Origin: an uncultured Opitutia bacterium
GTDB lineage: Bacteria > Verrucomicrobiota > Verrucomicrobiia > Opitutales > Opitutaceae
Assembly (NCBI GenBank): GCA_903872425.1
Contig: CAIQKQ010000115.1
Coordinates: forward strand, 1-47,698
Reading direction: 5' to 3'
Length of the DNA: 47,698 nt
Notes under the pieces: model-generated
The model's database searches: none
Seen by the model: the letters and a program-made list of their open reading frames with translations, nothing else
What the model was told of the DNA's origin: nothing
Made by a program: the position numbers and the translations under genes
Shown: positions 33,836 to 40,954 of the stretch, piece after piece
Layout of the letters: every line of letters begins with the position of its first letter
Position numbering within the stretch: the first letter of the stretch is position 1

Positions 33836-34620
33836 ACGCGCTCTCGCTCGCGCTGACGGCGCTCGTCGCGCTCTGCACCGCGTTCGCCGCGCTCTATCTC
33901 GTCGCGAGTCGGATTAACAACTACGGCATCGTGGACATCGCGTGGTCCTATGCCTTCGGTGCGCTGGCAATTTTCTACGCGCTCGCGGGGCCGGGCTGGG
34001 TCGGACGCCGCGCGCTCATCGCCGCGCTCGCGGTCGCGTGGAGCGTGCGGCTTGGCACCCACCTCTGGATCCGCGTCATGGCCCACCATCCGATCGAAGA
34101 CGGGCGCTACCAGCAGCTACGCCACGACTGGGCCGCGAACTTTACTGTGAAGATGGTCGGGTTTTTCCAAATGCAGGCCGCTTCCGTTGTTATGCTCGGC
34201 GTCGCGTTTCTCATCGCGAGCCTTAACCCCACGCCCCATCTGCATCCGCTGGAGATTGCCGGTACACTGCTCTGGTTTGTCGCGCTTGGCGGCGAGGCGC
34301 TGGCCGACGCGCAACTCGCCGTCTTCAAGGGCGACCCTGCCAACCGGGGCCAAGTCTGTGCGATCGGTCTCTGGCGGCTCAGCCGCCATCCGAATTATTT
34401 TTTCGAGTGGCTGGTGTGGGTGGCTTTCTTCTTTTTCGCACTCGCCTCGCCGGGCGGTTGGCTCGCAGTGATTGGCCCCGCGAGCATCCTATTTCTTCTT
34501 CTGCGTGTGACCGGCATCCCGATGACCGAAGCGCAAACTCTCCGGACGAAAGGGGACGCCTACCGCCGCTACCAGCAAACCACGAGCGCCTTTGTGCCGT
34601 GGTTCCCAAAAAACCAATGA
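33832..34620 (+). CDS. DUF1295 (steroid 5-alpha-reductase-like) membrane protein
   Basis: A 262-residue protein with six or seven membrane helices. 'NYGIVDIAWSYAFGALAIFY', 'LRHDWAANFTVKMVGFFQMQ' and the C-terminal 'LWRLSRHPNYFFEWLVWVAF' with 'TKGDAYRRYQQTTSAFVPWF' are the DUF1295/3-oxo-5-alpha-steroid 4-dehydrogenase-like signature, including the conserved HPNYF motif that binds NADPH in relatives. Saturation of a conjugated or enoyl lipid intermediate is a reasonable inference. The ATG overlaps the DUF2062 stop by 4 bp. The next gene starts 67 bp later. Confidence 0.9.
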   Translation: MNALSLALTALVALCTAFAALYLVASRINNYGIVDIAWSYAFGALAIFYALAGPGWVGRRALIAALAVAWSVRLGTHLWIRVMAHHPIEDGRYQQLRHDWAANFTVKMVGFFQMQAASVVMLGVAFLIASLNPTPHLHPLEIAGTLLWFVALGGEALADAQLAVFKGDPANRGQVCAIGLWRLSRHPNYFFEWLVWVAFFFFALASPGGWLAVIGPASILFLLLRVTGIPMTEAQTLRTKGDAYRRYQQTTSAFVPWFPKNQ

Positions 34621-34687
34621 ACTTCGGACGCAGAACATCGAGGTGAAGTCGTTGCTGATTTTTTATATTTAAATTCATCCCCGTCCC

Positions 34688-35710
34688 ATGCTCGATTTTC
34701 TTCTCGAAAAAGATCTTCTGCCCGACCCACTTCTCCGTTTCGGTATCCGCCGACTGCTCGCCCAACGGCTCCGCGGGGAGTTCGTCCGCTACGACCGTGC
34801 TGCCTACGTTGCTGACCTCAAAACCCGTGCGCTCGCGGAGCAGACCGCCGCCGCCAACACGCAGCACTACGAGGTTCCGACCCGATTCTACCAGCTCTGC
34901 CTCGGCCCGCGCCTCAAGTACTCTGGCTGCCTCTACCCGACCGGCCGCGAGACGCTGGGCGAGGCCGAGGACGCCATGCTCGCTCTCTACTCTGAACGCG
35001 CCCAGCTCGCCGATGGTCAGCACATCCTTGAGCTTGGCTGCGGCTGGGGCTCACTCTGTCTTTACAACGCCGAGAAATTTCCCCGCGCCCGCATCACCGC
35101 CATTTCTAATTCGCGCACCCAAAAAACGTTTATAGATGCTGAAGCGCAACGACGCGGCCTCACCAACCTCACCATCGTCACGGCCGACATCAACATTTTC
35201 GACACCTCCCCGGCTTCATTCGACCGCGTTGTGTCCGTCGAGATGTTTGAGCATCTAAAAAACTACCAACTGCTTTTCGCGAATATCGCGCGCTGGCTCA
35301 AGCCTGGTGGCCTGCTTTTCACGCACATTTTTACCCACCAGAACCTTAGCTACCACTTTGTCGCGCGCGACAGCTCTGACTGGATGAGCCGTTATTTTTT
35401 TACCGGCGGCCAGATGCCCGCACACGACCTACTTCCGCAGTTTCAAGACGATCTCAAGCTAGTTCAGGACTGGAGGGTAAACGGTCGTCACTATCAACAA
35501 ACCGCCGAACACTGGCTTAAGAACATGGACGCCCACCGCGCCGAAATCCACCCACTCTTAGTCGAAACCTACGGTGCTGAGCAGGCGACGAAATGGTGGG
35601 CCTACTGGAGGGCTTTCTACTTGGCTTGCGCCGAACTTTGGGGCTATCGCGCTGGAAAAGAGTGGCTTGTGAGCCACTATCTCTTTGCGAAGCCAGACGG
35701 ACCGCGCTGA
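34688..35710 (+). CDS. SAM methyltransferase related to coclaurine N-methyltransferase/CFA synthase
   Basis: A 340-residue cytoplasmic methyltransferase. 'HYEVPTRFYQLCLGPRLKYS' and 'ILELGCGWGSLCLYNAEKFP' with 'ISNSRTQKTFIDAEAQRRGL', 'SVEMFEHLKNYQLLFANIAR' and 'SRYFFTGGQMP'-like blocks line up strikingly well with plant coclaurine N-methyltransferases, a family derived from CFA-synthase-like enzymes. In bacteria this type occurs beside DUF1295 and CFA homologues; the substrate is probably a lipid, not an alkaloid. E and H of the CFA active site ('EMFEH', 'FTHIF') are retained. Last gene of the lipid cluster. Confidence 0.88.
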   Translation: MLDFLLEKDLLPDPLLRFGIRRLLAQRLRGEFVRYDRAAYVADLKTRALAEQTAAANTQHYEVPTRFYQLCLGPRLKYSGCLYPTGRETLGEAEDAMLALYSERAQLADGQHILELGCGWGSLCLYNAEKFPRARITAISNSRTQKTFIDAEAQRRGLTNLTIVTADINIFDTSPASFDRVVSVEMFEHLKNYQLLFANIARWLKPGGLLFTHIFTHQNLSYHFVARDSSDWMSRYFFTGGQMPAHDLLPQFQDDLKLVQDWRVNGRHYQQTAEHWLKNMDAHRAEIHPLLVETYGAEQATKWWAYWRAFYLACAELWGYRAGKEWLVSHYLFAKPDGPR

Positions 35711-35907
35711 GAAACAACCGGCCGCGCTGGGGCGATAGAATTTGAACCGCTTGCCGCGAGCTTACTCGTGCTCGGTCATGTTCGCGGCTGCCAGCAAGCA
35801 GCCGATGCAAACGGCCCCATCATCGCACAAGACGATGGCGAAATATATAAAATTTCATCTTGCCTTATATCCCACTATCTTAATCTACTTATCTCAAGTA
35901 TCCAAAT

Positions 35908-36486
35908 ATGAAGCTCTCCAAACGCGGCGAATACGCTCTACGCACTCTCATTAACCTCGGCATCGCAGCCGAGGTGAAGCGTTCGTTGGTGCAGGTAGCT
36001 GAGTTGGCGGAAAAAGAGCGACTGCCCTCCAAGTTTCTCGAGCAGATCATGCAGGACTTAAAGGAAGCCGGTTTCGTCGCGAGCGAACGCGGCAAGTTCG
36101 GCGGTTACCGGTTAGCGCAACCCGCTGCCAAGATCAGCATCGGCGCGGTTGTACGCGTGTTGGAGGGGCCGCTCGCCCCGATTGGCTGCGTCTCGCAGAC
36201 GGCCTATGAGAAATGTACCTGTCCCGACGAGGAGCATTGCGGACTGCGGATGCTGATGCTCGATGTGCGCAACGCCATTGCCGGCATCCTCGACCGCTAC
36301 ACCCTCGCCGATGTTGTCGAGGTTACACTCCGCAAACTCCGTCGCGATGGCCTGCCACTGCCATTCTCTGCCCCCCTGCGCACTGAACGCACACCGCGCC
36401 ACACCGCCAAGGTCCGCCCGCTTCATCCGCGCCTCGATCCCGTCGAGGGCCTGCTCTCCAACCTGATGCCCGACTACACGATTTGA
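35908..36486 (+). CDS. Rrf2-family transcriptional regulator
   Basis: A 192-residue regulator. 'MKLSKRGEYALRTLINLGIA' and 'VAELAEKERLPSKFLEQIMQ' with 'LKEAGFVASERGKFGGYRLA' form the Rrf2 winged helix. A Cys cluster follows ('IGCVSQTAYEKCTCPDEEHC', Cys at about 91, 100, 102 and 109) resembling the Fe-S or thiol-sensing region of IscR/CymR-type members. A C-terminal tail of about 50 residues is extra. Neighbours encode sulfur-compound uptake, so control of sulfur or cysteine metabolism is likely (inference). An AT-rich stretch lies just upstream (35840-35907). Confidence 0.9.
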   Translation: MKLSKRGEYALRTLINLGIAAEVKRSLVQVAELAEKERLPSKFLEQIMQDLKEAGFVASERGKFGGYRLAQPAAKISIGAVVRVLEGPLAPIGCVSQTAYEKCTCPDEEHCGLRMLMLDVRNAIAGILDRYTLADVVEVTLRKLRRDGLPLPFSAPLRTERTPRHTAKVRPLHPRLDPVEGLLSNLMPDYTI

Positions 36487-36513
36487 TTGTTAAACTTCCC
36501 CATCTTTCCCGCC

Positions 36514-36699
36514 ATGAGCGCCACCGCCGCTACCGATGATAAAAAGCCTTCTCCCGTCCCTCCCGATTGGCTCGCACTTGTCCGCGAGAAGGTCGAGGGC
36601 CTGCGCTACGGCGTCGTACAACTCGTCGTCCACGACGGCCGCGTGACGCAGATCGAACGTACTAAGAAAACGCGCCTGCCTGGAGCACACTCTGAGTAA
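36514..36699 (+). CDS. YezD-family (DUF2292) small protein
   Basis: A 61-residue protein whose core 'LVREKVEGLRYGVVQLVVHD' followed by 'GRVTQIERTKKTRL' is the DUF2292/YezD signature. These small proteins are repeatedly found beside sulfonate or sulfate transport genes. Molecular role is unknown. The ATG at 36514 is chosen because the preceding in-frame codons from 36487 overlap the spacer directly after the Rrf2 stop; 27 bp separate the genes. Confidence 0.85.
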   Translation: MSATAATDDKKPSPVPPDWLALVREKVEGLRYGVVQLVVHDGRVTQIERTKKTRLPGAHSE

Positions 36700-36742
36700 A
36701 GCCGCGCGGTATAAAATCAATTTAGCCCACCGGTCCGCGTCG

Positions 36743-36760
36743 TCGGCTGTTCCCAGCCGA
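36743..36760. repeat. Perfect hairpin in the leader of the porin gene
   Basis: TCGGCTG (36743-36749) and CAGCCGA (36754-36760) form a perfect 7-bp stem with a 4-nt loop, 69 bp before the porin start. No T tract follows. It may be a regulator site or an mRNA structure. Confidence 0.4.
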
Positions 36761-36828
36761 ATGGCGCCACTATCGCAATCCGACCCGTCCGCTGGTGGCC
36801 CTACATAAAAATCCCCCGAATACCTTCC

Positions 36829-38355
36829 ATGAAACCCTTCCTTCGTTCCCACCTCCCGGGACTGGTGGCTGCCGTCGCGTTACTCGTCAGCCTCCCCGCC
36901 GCCAGCTTGGCAGCCGAATCCGTCGCGCCTTCCGAAGCCGACGAGCTTCGCGCCTTGCGCGAGCAAATCCGTCTGCTCGACGAAAAGGTTCGCTCTCTCG
37001 AAGCCAAACAAGCGCAGCACGCCGACTCCGCCGCGATAGAGAAAAAGCTGCTCGTTATCGAACGCCGCCAGGAAATATCGGACGAGCGTCTTGCTGTCAC
37101 TGACAAGGGTATTACCCTCTCGTCGGCCGACGGCGCCAACTTCCTCCGTCTGCGCGGCCTCGTACAGGCCGACGCTCGGGCGTTTTTCAACGACGACCCA
37201 GCGCTCACCAATAACTCCACCTTTCTCCTCCGCCGCGCGCGGCTGATCTTTGAGGGCACATTTAACAAAAACACCAGTTTCTTGGTCACGCCTGAGTTTG
37301 CCGGTTCGGCTCCGACCATTGTGGATGCCTATGCCAACTTTGCGCTCTCTCCCTCGTTCCAGGTGCGCGCTGGCCGGTTCAAGGAACCGGTCGGTCTAGA
37401 GCAACTCCAGTCCGACTCAGCAGCGCTTTTTATCGAGCGCTCACTGGCCAGCCAGCTCGTGCCCAACCGCGACCTCGGGGTGCAACTCGGGGGCGACTTG
37501 CTCAATGGCACTCTCGCCTACGCCGCTGGAATTTTTGATGGCGTGCCCGACGGCAGCAATAACGGCGCCGTCACCGGCACGACCGTCAACGCCGACTCAG
37601 ACAAAGATAAGGACCTCGCCGTACGCCTGTTCGCGCTGCCATTTAAAAACGATGTCGCGTCTCCGCTCCGCGGCCTCGGCTTCGGACTCGCCGCAAGCAC
37701 CGGCCGAGAAAAGCCTGCCTCCGGTCTAGCTGCCTACCGCACTGCCGGCCAACAAACATTCTTCAGCTTCCGCACCCAGAGCGCCGCCGCCGCGAGCAAG
37801 ACCAACTACACTGCCGTGCCTGACGGCACGACTTGGCGGCTTTCGCCGCAGGCCTATTATTATTATGGCCCCTTCGGGATCCTCGGCGAATACGCTGTCT
37901 CGACCGTCAACGTGCGCCCGAATTTCCCCACGACCTTCGTCGGCAGCCCAAAAGTGGAGCTAAAAAACACGGCTTGGCAGCTCGCAGTGGGCTATGTGCT
38001 CACCGGCGAGGACGCCACCTATACCGGCGTCGTGCCCAAGGCAGATTTCGACTGGGCGAGCGGCAGCTGGGGCGCGTGGGAAATCGTCGCGCGCTACGAG
38101 TCGCTCGACCTCGACGACAAGGCGTTCGGGTCACCCGGAGCGGGCTATGCCTCGCTCGCCGACAAAAACAACAACGCCAGCAAGGTCAGTGGCTTCGACC
38201 TCGGCCTGAACTGGTTTCTCAGCAAAACCGTCCGCGCCTCGCTAAATTATTACCACAGTAACTTTGGTCTAACCGCTGGAGCAGTGCCCACCACCCGCGC
38301 GCTGCTCAATAACGACGAGAGCGCCCTCGTCACGCGCCTCCAGATCGCGTTCTAA
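36829..38355 (+). CDS. OprO/OprP-like phosphate-selective porin family protein
   Basis: A 508-residue outer-membrane porin. The signal peptide ('LVAAVALLVSLPAASLAAES') is followed by a coiled coil (about residues 40-80, 'ALREQIRLLDEKVRSLEAKQ'). The barrel has OprP motifs: 'LRLRGLVQADARAFFND', 'FLLRRARLIFEGTF', 'VRAGRFKEPVGLEQLQSD' and 'LVPNRDLGVQLGGDLLNG', and ends in 'ALVTRLQIAF' with the terminal Phe. OprP-like porins take up phosphate, but this family is also placed next to sulfonate transporters; here the latter fits better. The ABC transporter genes follow in the same direction 48 bp later. Confidence 0.9.
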   Translation: MKPFLRSHLPGLVAAVALLVSLPAASLAAESVAPSEADELRALREQIRLLDEKVRSLEAKQAQHADSAAIEKKLLVIERRQEISDERLAVTDKGITLSSADGANFLRLRGLVQADARAFFNDDPALTNNSTFLLRRARLIFEGTFNKNTSFLVTPEFAGSAPTIVDAYANFALSPSFQVRAGRFKEPVGLEQLQSDSAALFIERSLASQLVPNRDLGVQLGGDLLNGTLAYAAGIFDGVPDGSNNGAVTGTTVNADSDKDKDLAVRLFALPFKNDVASPLRGLGFGLAASTGREKPASGLAAYRTAGQQTFFSFRTQSAAAASKTNYTAVPDGTTWRLSPQAYYYYGPFGILGEYAVSTVNVRPNFPTTFVGSPKVELKNTAWQLAVGYVLTGEDATYTGVVPKADFDWASGSWGAWEIVARYESLDLDDKAFGSPGAGYASLADKNNNASKVSGFDLGLNWFLSKTVRASLNYYHSNFGLTAGAVPTTRALLNNDESALVTRLQIAF

Positions 38356-38403
38356 ACACACCCTTCATCTCCTCAGTTCTTCGACCATTTCCTTCTCCCT
38401 GCC

Positions 38404-39369
38404 ATGAAACTCATTCCTCTTCTTTTGGCCGCCCTTGTGGTCGCCGCTTCCCCTGTGCGTGCCGCCGAAAAAGTTACGCTCCGCGTCGGCTACTTCCCCA
38501 ACCTCACCCACGCGCAGGGTATGGTCGGCAGCCATACCACGCGCGAAAAACACGGTTGGTTCGAGCAACGCCTCGGGCCGGACGTGACCGTGCAATGGTT
38601 CGCATTCAACGCCGGACCGAGTGCGATGGAGGCATTGCTCGCCGGCAGCATCGATCTCACCTATGTCGGCCCGAACCCCGCACTCAACGCGTATATCCGC
38701 TCGCAGGGCGAAGAGATCCGTGTGCTCGCCGGCGCGGCCGAGGGCGGCGCAGCGCTCGTCGTGCAGGGCGACAGCCCGCTGAAGGCTCCGGCTGACTTCA
38801 AGGGCAAAAAGCTCGCCACCCCGCAACTCGGCAACACCCAAGATGTCGCCGCACGAGCTTGGCTGGCGAAACAAGGCTTCAAAATCACCCAGACTGGCGG
38901 CGACGTGTTCGTTGTGCCCACGGCAAACGCCGATCAGCTTCCGCTTTTCCAGACGAAGCGGCTCGATGCCGTGTGGACAGTCGAGCCGTGGGTCTCGCGC
39001 CTAGAACTCGAAGCCAACGGAAAAATATTCCTTGAGCAAAAGGACGCAGTCGCGACCGTGCTGGTCAGCAGTGTGAAGCTCCTCAAGACGCGCCCCGAGC
39101 TCGTTAAACAATTCACTGCCGCGCACGTCGAGTTGACAGCATGGCTCAACACCCATGGTGACGAGGCCCGCGAGCTGGTGCGCGCCGGCCTTAGCGCTGA
39201 GACCAAACGTGAGGCCTCCAAGGTAATCATCACCAATGCGTGGCCCCGGCTTAAGTTCACCGATAAGGCCGACCCCGCCGCGTTTGCGAAACTTGTTGCC
39301 GAGGCGCAAAGCGTCGGTTTTCTCCGCGATGCCATCCCTCTCGACCGCCTTTTCTCCGGGAAGCCCTGA
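38404..39369 (+). CDS. ABC substrate-binding protein, SsuA/TauA-like
   Basis: A 321-residue periplasmic binding protein of the NMT1/SsuA class. Signal peptide 'LLLAALVVAASPVRAAEK' is followed by 'LRVGYFPNLTHAQGMVGS', 'SAMEALLAGSIDLTYVGPNP' and 'EIRVLAGAAEGGAALVVQGD', 'ARAWLAKQGFKI', as in alkanesulfonate and taurine binding proteins. It captures a small anionic organosulfur compound (inference from family) and delivers it to the permease encoded two genes downstream. The ATPase gene begins immediately after its stop. Confidence 0.9.
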   Translation: MKLIPLLLAALVVAASPVRAAEKVTLRVGYFPNLTHAQGMVGSHTTREKHGWFEQRLGPDVTVQWFAFNAGPSAMEALLAGSIDLTYVGPNPALNAYIRSQGEEIRVLAGAAEGGAALVVQGDSPLKAPADFKGKKLATPQLGNTQDVAARAWLAKQGFKITQTGGDVFVVPTANADQLPLFQTKRLDAVWTVEPWVSRLELEANGKIFLEQKDAVATVLVSSVKLLKTRPELVKQFTAAHVELTAWLNTHGDEARELVRAGLSAETKREASKVIITNAWPRLKFTDKADPAAFAKLVAEAQSVGFLRDAIPLDRLFSGKP

Positions 39370-40185
39370 ATGACATTGCTGCAAGAACTCGCCCCCTCGT
39401 TGAGCGCCAAGCTCGTCGTTGAAAACGTCTCCAAGTCGTTCCGGCCCGACGGCCGCGCGCTCGTACATGCACTCGACCGTGCAACGTTGCGCGTGGACGA
39501 AGGTGAATTCGTCTGCCTGGTTGGCCCGAGCGGTTGTGGTAAATCCACATTACTGAACCTTATTGCCGGCCTTGAGACGCCCGACAGCGGCACGCTCGCC
39601 TCCGACGGTGAGCGTATCCGCGCGCCCGGCCGCGATCGCATGATGATGTTTCAGGAGTCCGCGCTATTTCCCTGGCTCGATGTGCTGGGCAATGTGATGT
39701 TCAGCCTCCGGCTCAAGCCCGGTCTGACCGACGGCGAGCGCTCCGAGGTCGCGCATTATTATCTCAAGCTCGTCGGGCTGGAAAATTTCGAGCGCGCCGC
39801 CATTCATGAACTCTCCGGCGGCATGAAGCAGCGGGTCGCGTTGGCCCGTGCGCTCGCGCCCAATCCGCGGGTACTGCTCATGGACGAGCCGTTTGCCGCG
39901 CTCGACGCGCTCACCCGCGAGCAGCTTTACGGCGACCTCCAGCGCATCTGGGCCGAGCGGAAAAAGACCATCGTCTTTGTCACGCACAACGTCCGCGAGG
40001 CGTGCTGCCTCGGCGACCGCGTCATTCTCTTCTCCGCGCATCCCGGGCGCATCCGCGAGGAGTTCAAGATCAACTTACCACGTCAGCGCGATATCAACAG
40101 CGTGGACCTCGCGGAATACGCGACCCTTATCATGCGCTCGCTCAAGGGCCATCTGAAAAGCCAGGCCACGGAGGCCCACGAATAA
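39370..40185 (+). CDS. ABC ATP-binding protein, SsuB/TauB-like
   Basis: A 271-residue ATPase. Walker A 'GPSGCGKSTLLNLIAGL', Q-loop 'MMFQESALFPWLDVLGNVMF', signature 'LSGGMKQRVALARAL', Walker B 'VLLMDEPFAALDALTREQL' and His switch in 'VFVTHNVREACCL' are intact. It energises import through the permease. The ATG directly follows the stop of the binding-protein gene, and its stop shares one base with the permease ATG, so the three are translationally coupled. It is paralogous to the ATPase at 10540-11313. Confidence 0.93.
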   Translation: MTLLQELAPSLSAKLVVENVSKSFRPDGRALVHALDRATLRVDEGEFVCLVGPSGCGKSTLLNLIAGLETPDSGTLASDGERIRAPGRDRMMMFQESALFPWLDVLGNVMFSLRLKPGLTDGERSEVAHYYLKLVGLENFERAAIHELSGGMKQRVALARALAPNPRVLLMDEPFAALDALTREQLYGDLQRIWAERKKTIVFVTHNVREACCLGDRVILFSAHPGRIREEFKINLPRQRDINSVDLAEYATLIMRSLKGHLKSQATEAHE

Positions 40186-40949
40186 TGAAACGCACGTTCA
40201 CCGCCCTAGGCTTTTTTGCGCTGCTCGTTGCCGCGTGGCACTTTGCGTGCGTTGCTAAAATCTGGTCGCCCGTCCTCGTCCCTTCTCCAGAAAAAGTGAC
40301 GCGCTACCTCTGGGAAATTGCCGTCGACGGCACGCTCGCCTCCGCCGCTTGGATTACTTTGAAACGCCTGCTCGCGGGCTACATCATAGGCCTCGTGGCG
40401 GGTGTACCGCTGGGTTTCCTCACCGCACGCGTGCAGACGGCGCGCGACACGCTCGGCGTGCTCGCGCTCGGACTGCAGGGCCTGCCCAGCGTGTGCTGGG
40501 TGCCGCTCGCGTTGCTGTGGTTTGGCCAGACCGAAAGCGCGATGCTGTTTGTGGTCGTGATGGGCACGCTCTGGTCGGTGGTGCTCGCGACCGAGACCGG
40601 CGTGCGCAATGTCAACCCACTCTATGTTCGTGCAGCGCAAACCATGGGCTCGCGCGGCCTGCACACTTGGGTGTGGGTCATTCTCCCGGCCGCGCTGCCT
40701 TTCATTGTAAGCGGCATGAAGCAGGGCTGGGCCTTTGCCTGGCGCTCACTGATGGCGGCCGAAATCTACGTCACCATCCTGAGCGGCGCAGGTCTCGGCT
40801 TGTTGCTGCACTATGGCCGCGAGCTGAACGCGATGGAGCAGGTGATCGGCATCATGTTGGTGATCGTCGCTATCGGACTGCTCGCTGACAAAGTACTGTT
40901 CGCCCCGTGGGAGAACTTTCTCCACCGCCGCTGGGGCACGGCGAAATAA
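40185..40949 (+). CDS. ABC permease, SsuC/TauC-like
   Basis: A 254-residue inner-membrane permease with about six helices. 'AGYIIGLVAGVPLGFLTARV' and 'ALGLQGLPSVCWVPLALLWF' are typical of the family; the EAA loop is 'YVRAAQTMGSRGLHTWVWVI' then 'LPAALPFIVSGMKQGWAFAW'. It completes a full ABC importer with the two upstream genes. It converges on pheT with only 5 bp between the stops. Confidence 0.93.
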   Translation: MKRTFTALGFFALLVAAWHFACVAKIWSPVLVPSPEKVTRYLWEIAVDGTLASAAWITLKRLLAGYIIGLVAGVPLGFLTARVQTARDTLGVLALGLQGLPSVCWVPLALLWFGQTESAMLFVVVMGTLWSVVLATETGVRNVNPLYVRAAQTMGSRGLHTWVWVILPAALPFIVSGMKQGWAFAWRSLMAAEIYVTILSGAGLGLLLHYGRELNAMEQVIGIMLVIVAIGLLADKVLFAPWENFLHRRWGTAK

Positions 40950-40954
40950 TCGAT

